Of a DNA stretch of 15,131 bases, positions 13,431 through 15,131 are shown one piece after another. The DNA is taken from positions 1 to 15,131 of the forward strand of contig JALNVF010000082.1 in the NCBI GenBank assembly GCA_023231445.1, in the 5' to 3' direction. The DNA comes from Treponema sp. (GTDB taxonomy: Bacteria; Spirochaetota; Spirochaetia; Treponematales; Treponemataceae). The notes under the pieces are model-generated. The model was given only the letters and a program-made list of their open reading frames with translations, ran no database searches and had not been told where the DNA came from. Numbering within the stretch: position 1 is the stretch's first letter; every line of letters begins with the position of its first letter. The position numbers and the translations under genes are program-made.

Positions 13431-15131
13431 TATTTTATCCCCCAGGCAATGCTGACAGTCTTTCTACGGAAAACATCGGTATTAAAGTCAAACATAAGAT
13501 GTGATACGAACAGTGCGGTGAACACAGAAGAAACAACACCGATTGCAAGGCTGACTGCAAATCCCTGAATAGAACCTGTTCCAAGCTGCGACAGGAAAAT
13601 GGCAGCTATAAACGTTGTTATATTCGAGTCCATAATCGCCCAGAAAGCATTGTCAAAACCTGCGGAAATTGAAGCACTTCTGCTTTTTCCGTCCCGCATT
13701 TCCTCTTTTATACGTTCGAAGATAATAACATTCGCATCAACCGCCATACCGATCGTAAGAATCATACCGGCTATACTTGATAACGTAACAGTCATATTGA
13801 ACGCGGAAAGGACAGAGAACATAATGTACAGATTAAGTATCTGGGCAACACACGCATTAATACCTGCGCCTTTATAATAGATAAGCATGAACAGCATAAT
13901 CATACCCAGACCAACAACGACCGCAAGTATTCCCTGATGAATCGCTTTTTTACCAAGTGATGCACCTATAACCTGCTGGCTCTCCACTGTAAGCGGAACA
14001 TTAAGCCATGCCGTCTGAAGTACTTTCTGCAGGTTTTGAGCTTCTTCAAGACCAAATCCGGTAATAGCAACTCGACCGCCGGTGATAGCATCATTAATAC
14101 GTGCAGAAGATTTAATTTTGTTGTCGCTTACAATAGCAAGATTCTCGCCTTTATGTTCGCCTGTAAATTTTCCGAATATTTCCGCTCCTTCACTGTCAAG
14201 CACAAAATCGACTTCCGGCCGGTTGGTAAGATTATCAGAACCGACATCTGCCGATTTGATATGCTGTCCGTCAAGAGCTATTTCTTTTTTCACAACAAGA
14301 TAACCGGTACGTTCATCAAGACCGTAGTCATCTTTCTGGTACTGCCCCAAAATTTCACAGTCGGCGGGAATAATAGACGGATCAGCAAGCGTACCGTCAG
14401 CGTTAAATGTACTGGCTGCATGCTGTGTATAATAATTCTGAAAAGCTGTCGTCGCATTACCGTCTACAAGACGAAAATTAAGTATACCTTTTCCCATTAT
14501 AATCGTGTTAATTGCATCAGCCTGTGCTGCACCGGGAATTTCAATATAAATACGGTCCTCACCCTGCTGGCGGATTACCGGAGAAGTAAGTCCGAAACGG
14601 TCAATACGACTTGAAAGCGTTTCGATAGCCTGCTCCATTGCCTTTTTCCTGAGGTCCTCAGAATTCTGGCCTGTCTCCGTTCCTTTCTGATTCTTCACCG
14701 CAGTATCAAGATCAGCCTTGACAATAATATTCATACCGCCGGAAAGATCAAGACCGAGTTTTACAGAATTCTCATAACGTTTTTTAGCCTTAAGAATTTC
14801 ATCCCTGTAACGATTCTGAAAAACCGTCAGGAATTCCTGCTCATTCGAATATGCATTGAGAACATCACCAGTAGTAAGCGGTGAAGGCACCCTCATATCC
14901 ATATCCCGGTAGTTTTTAGCTACACTCTTTTCAATCCATGAATATTTTGCATCCAGTGGAGCTTTTGCGTTTTTCTGCGCAGAACCTTTAATTTCAAGAA
15001 CGTCTTCTGATGCTTTTGCTGTTGCATAATCTTTTATATTCTGCAGCGAACCAAGCGCAAGCGCCTGAACTTCTTTCGGGGTACCCCAGTACCAGCTGAT
15101 TGAAGGCCACAAAAAAGCAAAACAGACAGCA
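13430..15131 (-). CDS. secD: Protein translocase subunit SecD (5' end outside the window)
   Basis: The frame stays open to the window edge: before the TTG at 15110-15112 the codons read AVCFAF in front of LWPSISWYW, the continuation of the first membrane helix, so the true start lies upstream. The periplasmic P1 domain has LGLDLSGGMNIIVKADLD, SSRIDRFGLTSPVIRQQGED and GILNFRLVDG. The export-linked region GGRVAITGFGLEEAQNL precedes the membrane part. Membrane segments include the essential-acid motif GMAVDANVIIFERIKEE. The C-terminus SHLMFDFNTDVFRRKTVSIAWG leads into secF. Role: proton-driven export partner of SecYEG. Position of yajC or other upstream partners is not visible. Confidence 0.95.
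   Translation of the reverse strand, partial: AVCFAFLWPSISWYWGTPKEVQALALGSLQNIKDYATAKASEDVLEIKGSAQKNAKAPLDAKYSWIEKSVAKNYRDMDMRVPSPLTTGDVLNAYSNEQEFLTVFQNRYRDEILKAKKRYENSVKLGLDLSGGMNIIVKADLDTAVKNQKGTETGQNSEDLRKKAMEQAIETLSSRIDRFGLTSPVIRQQGEDRIYIEIPGAAQADAINTIIMGKGILNFRLVDGNATTAFQNYYTQHAASTFNADGTLADPSIIPADCEILGQYQKDDYGLDERTGYLVVKKEIALDGQHIKSADVGSDNLTNRPEVDFVLDSEGAEIFGKFTGEHKGENLAIVSDNKIKSSARINDAITGGRVAITGFGLEEAQNLQKVLQTAWLNVPLTVESQQVIGASLGKKAIHQGILAVVVGLGMIMLFMLIYYKGAGINACVAQILNLYIMFSVLSAFNMTVTLSSIAGMILTIGMAVDANVIIFERIKEEMRDGKSRSASISAGFDNAFWAIMDSNITTFIAAIFLSQLGTGSIQGFAVSLAIGVVSSVFTALFVSHLMFDFNTDVFRRKTVSIAWGIK

Noticed and set aside
14036..14614. 192-codon open frame on the plus strand, antisense to secD
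   Set aside because: It lies wholly within strongly conserved SecD coding sequence and its translation is low-complexity and family-less; it has no ribosome site or promoter that I can see.
15110..15112. TTG as the secD start codon
   Set aside because: The frame is open upstream to the window edge and the upstream codons continue a hydrophobic helix, so the true start is outside the window.
1..15131. CRISPR arrays, tRNA or rRNA genes, phage genes, toxin-antitoxin or defence genes
   Set aside because: No regular spaced repeats, no tRNA cloverleaf and no such protein families were recognised; nearly all sequence is accounted for by metabolic, transport and secretion genes.

Overview
The window looks like chromosomal DNA of a Treponema-type spirochaete, probably a rumen or gut plant-polysaccharide degrader. 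This is inferred from protein character: a SecD/SecF pair with long periplasmic domains, the MEP-pathway enzyme IspH, a complete CBS-containing IMP dehydrogenase, a lipoprotein sugar-binding protein with a relaxed lipobox, and a xylan-utilisation locus. No rRNA or other taxonomic marker is present, so the genus is an inference.

Layout. Bases 1-597 (+) hold the C-terminal half of a GH10 endo-xylanase. It converges on purA (703-1932, -) across a shared hairpin terminator. Bases 2029-7843 (-) form a xylo-oligosaccharide operon. Its transcription order is lipoprotein solute-binding protein, strong internal hairpin with a U-tract, MalF-type permease, MalG-type permease, cytoplasmic GH43 beta-xylosidase, LacI-family regulator. 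The operon promoter (TTGACA, 17 bp, TATAGT) is followed by a perfect 20-bp palindrome with a central CpG, a classic LacI-family operator placed over the expected transcription start. The regulator gene is interrupted by an in-frame TAG, after which 27 conserved family-like codons continue in the same frame.

Bases 7968-8482 are a 515-bp deletion derivative of an ISAs1-type insertion sequence. It has matching terminal inverted repeats, a perfect 10-bp target duplication (ACAGAAACAA) and three out-of-frame transposase fragments. It separates the operon promoter from the divergent guaB promoter. guaB (IMP dehydrogenase) follows at 8567-10078 (+) with a terminator. The last third is on the minus strand: secD (5' end outside the window), secF (overlapping by one base), a terminator, ispH, and a Gfo/Idh/MocA oxidoreductase overlapping ispH by 4 bp.

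How it works together. GH10 presumably cuts xylan outside the cytoplasm, the ABC importer brings in xylo-oligosaccharides, GH43 releases xylose inside the cell, and LacI represses the operon that encodes it. No ABC ATPase is present, so a shared one must be encoded elsewhere. purA and guaB, the two enzymes that draw on IMP, flank the xylan operon.

I did not find a clearly undescribed system. The strongest observations are the amber-interrupted LacI, the operator and promoter architecture, the intra-operon terminator and the cleanly delimited mini-IS.
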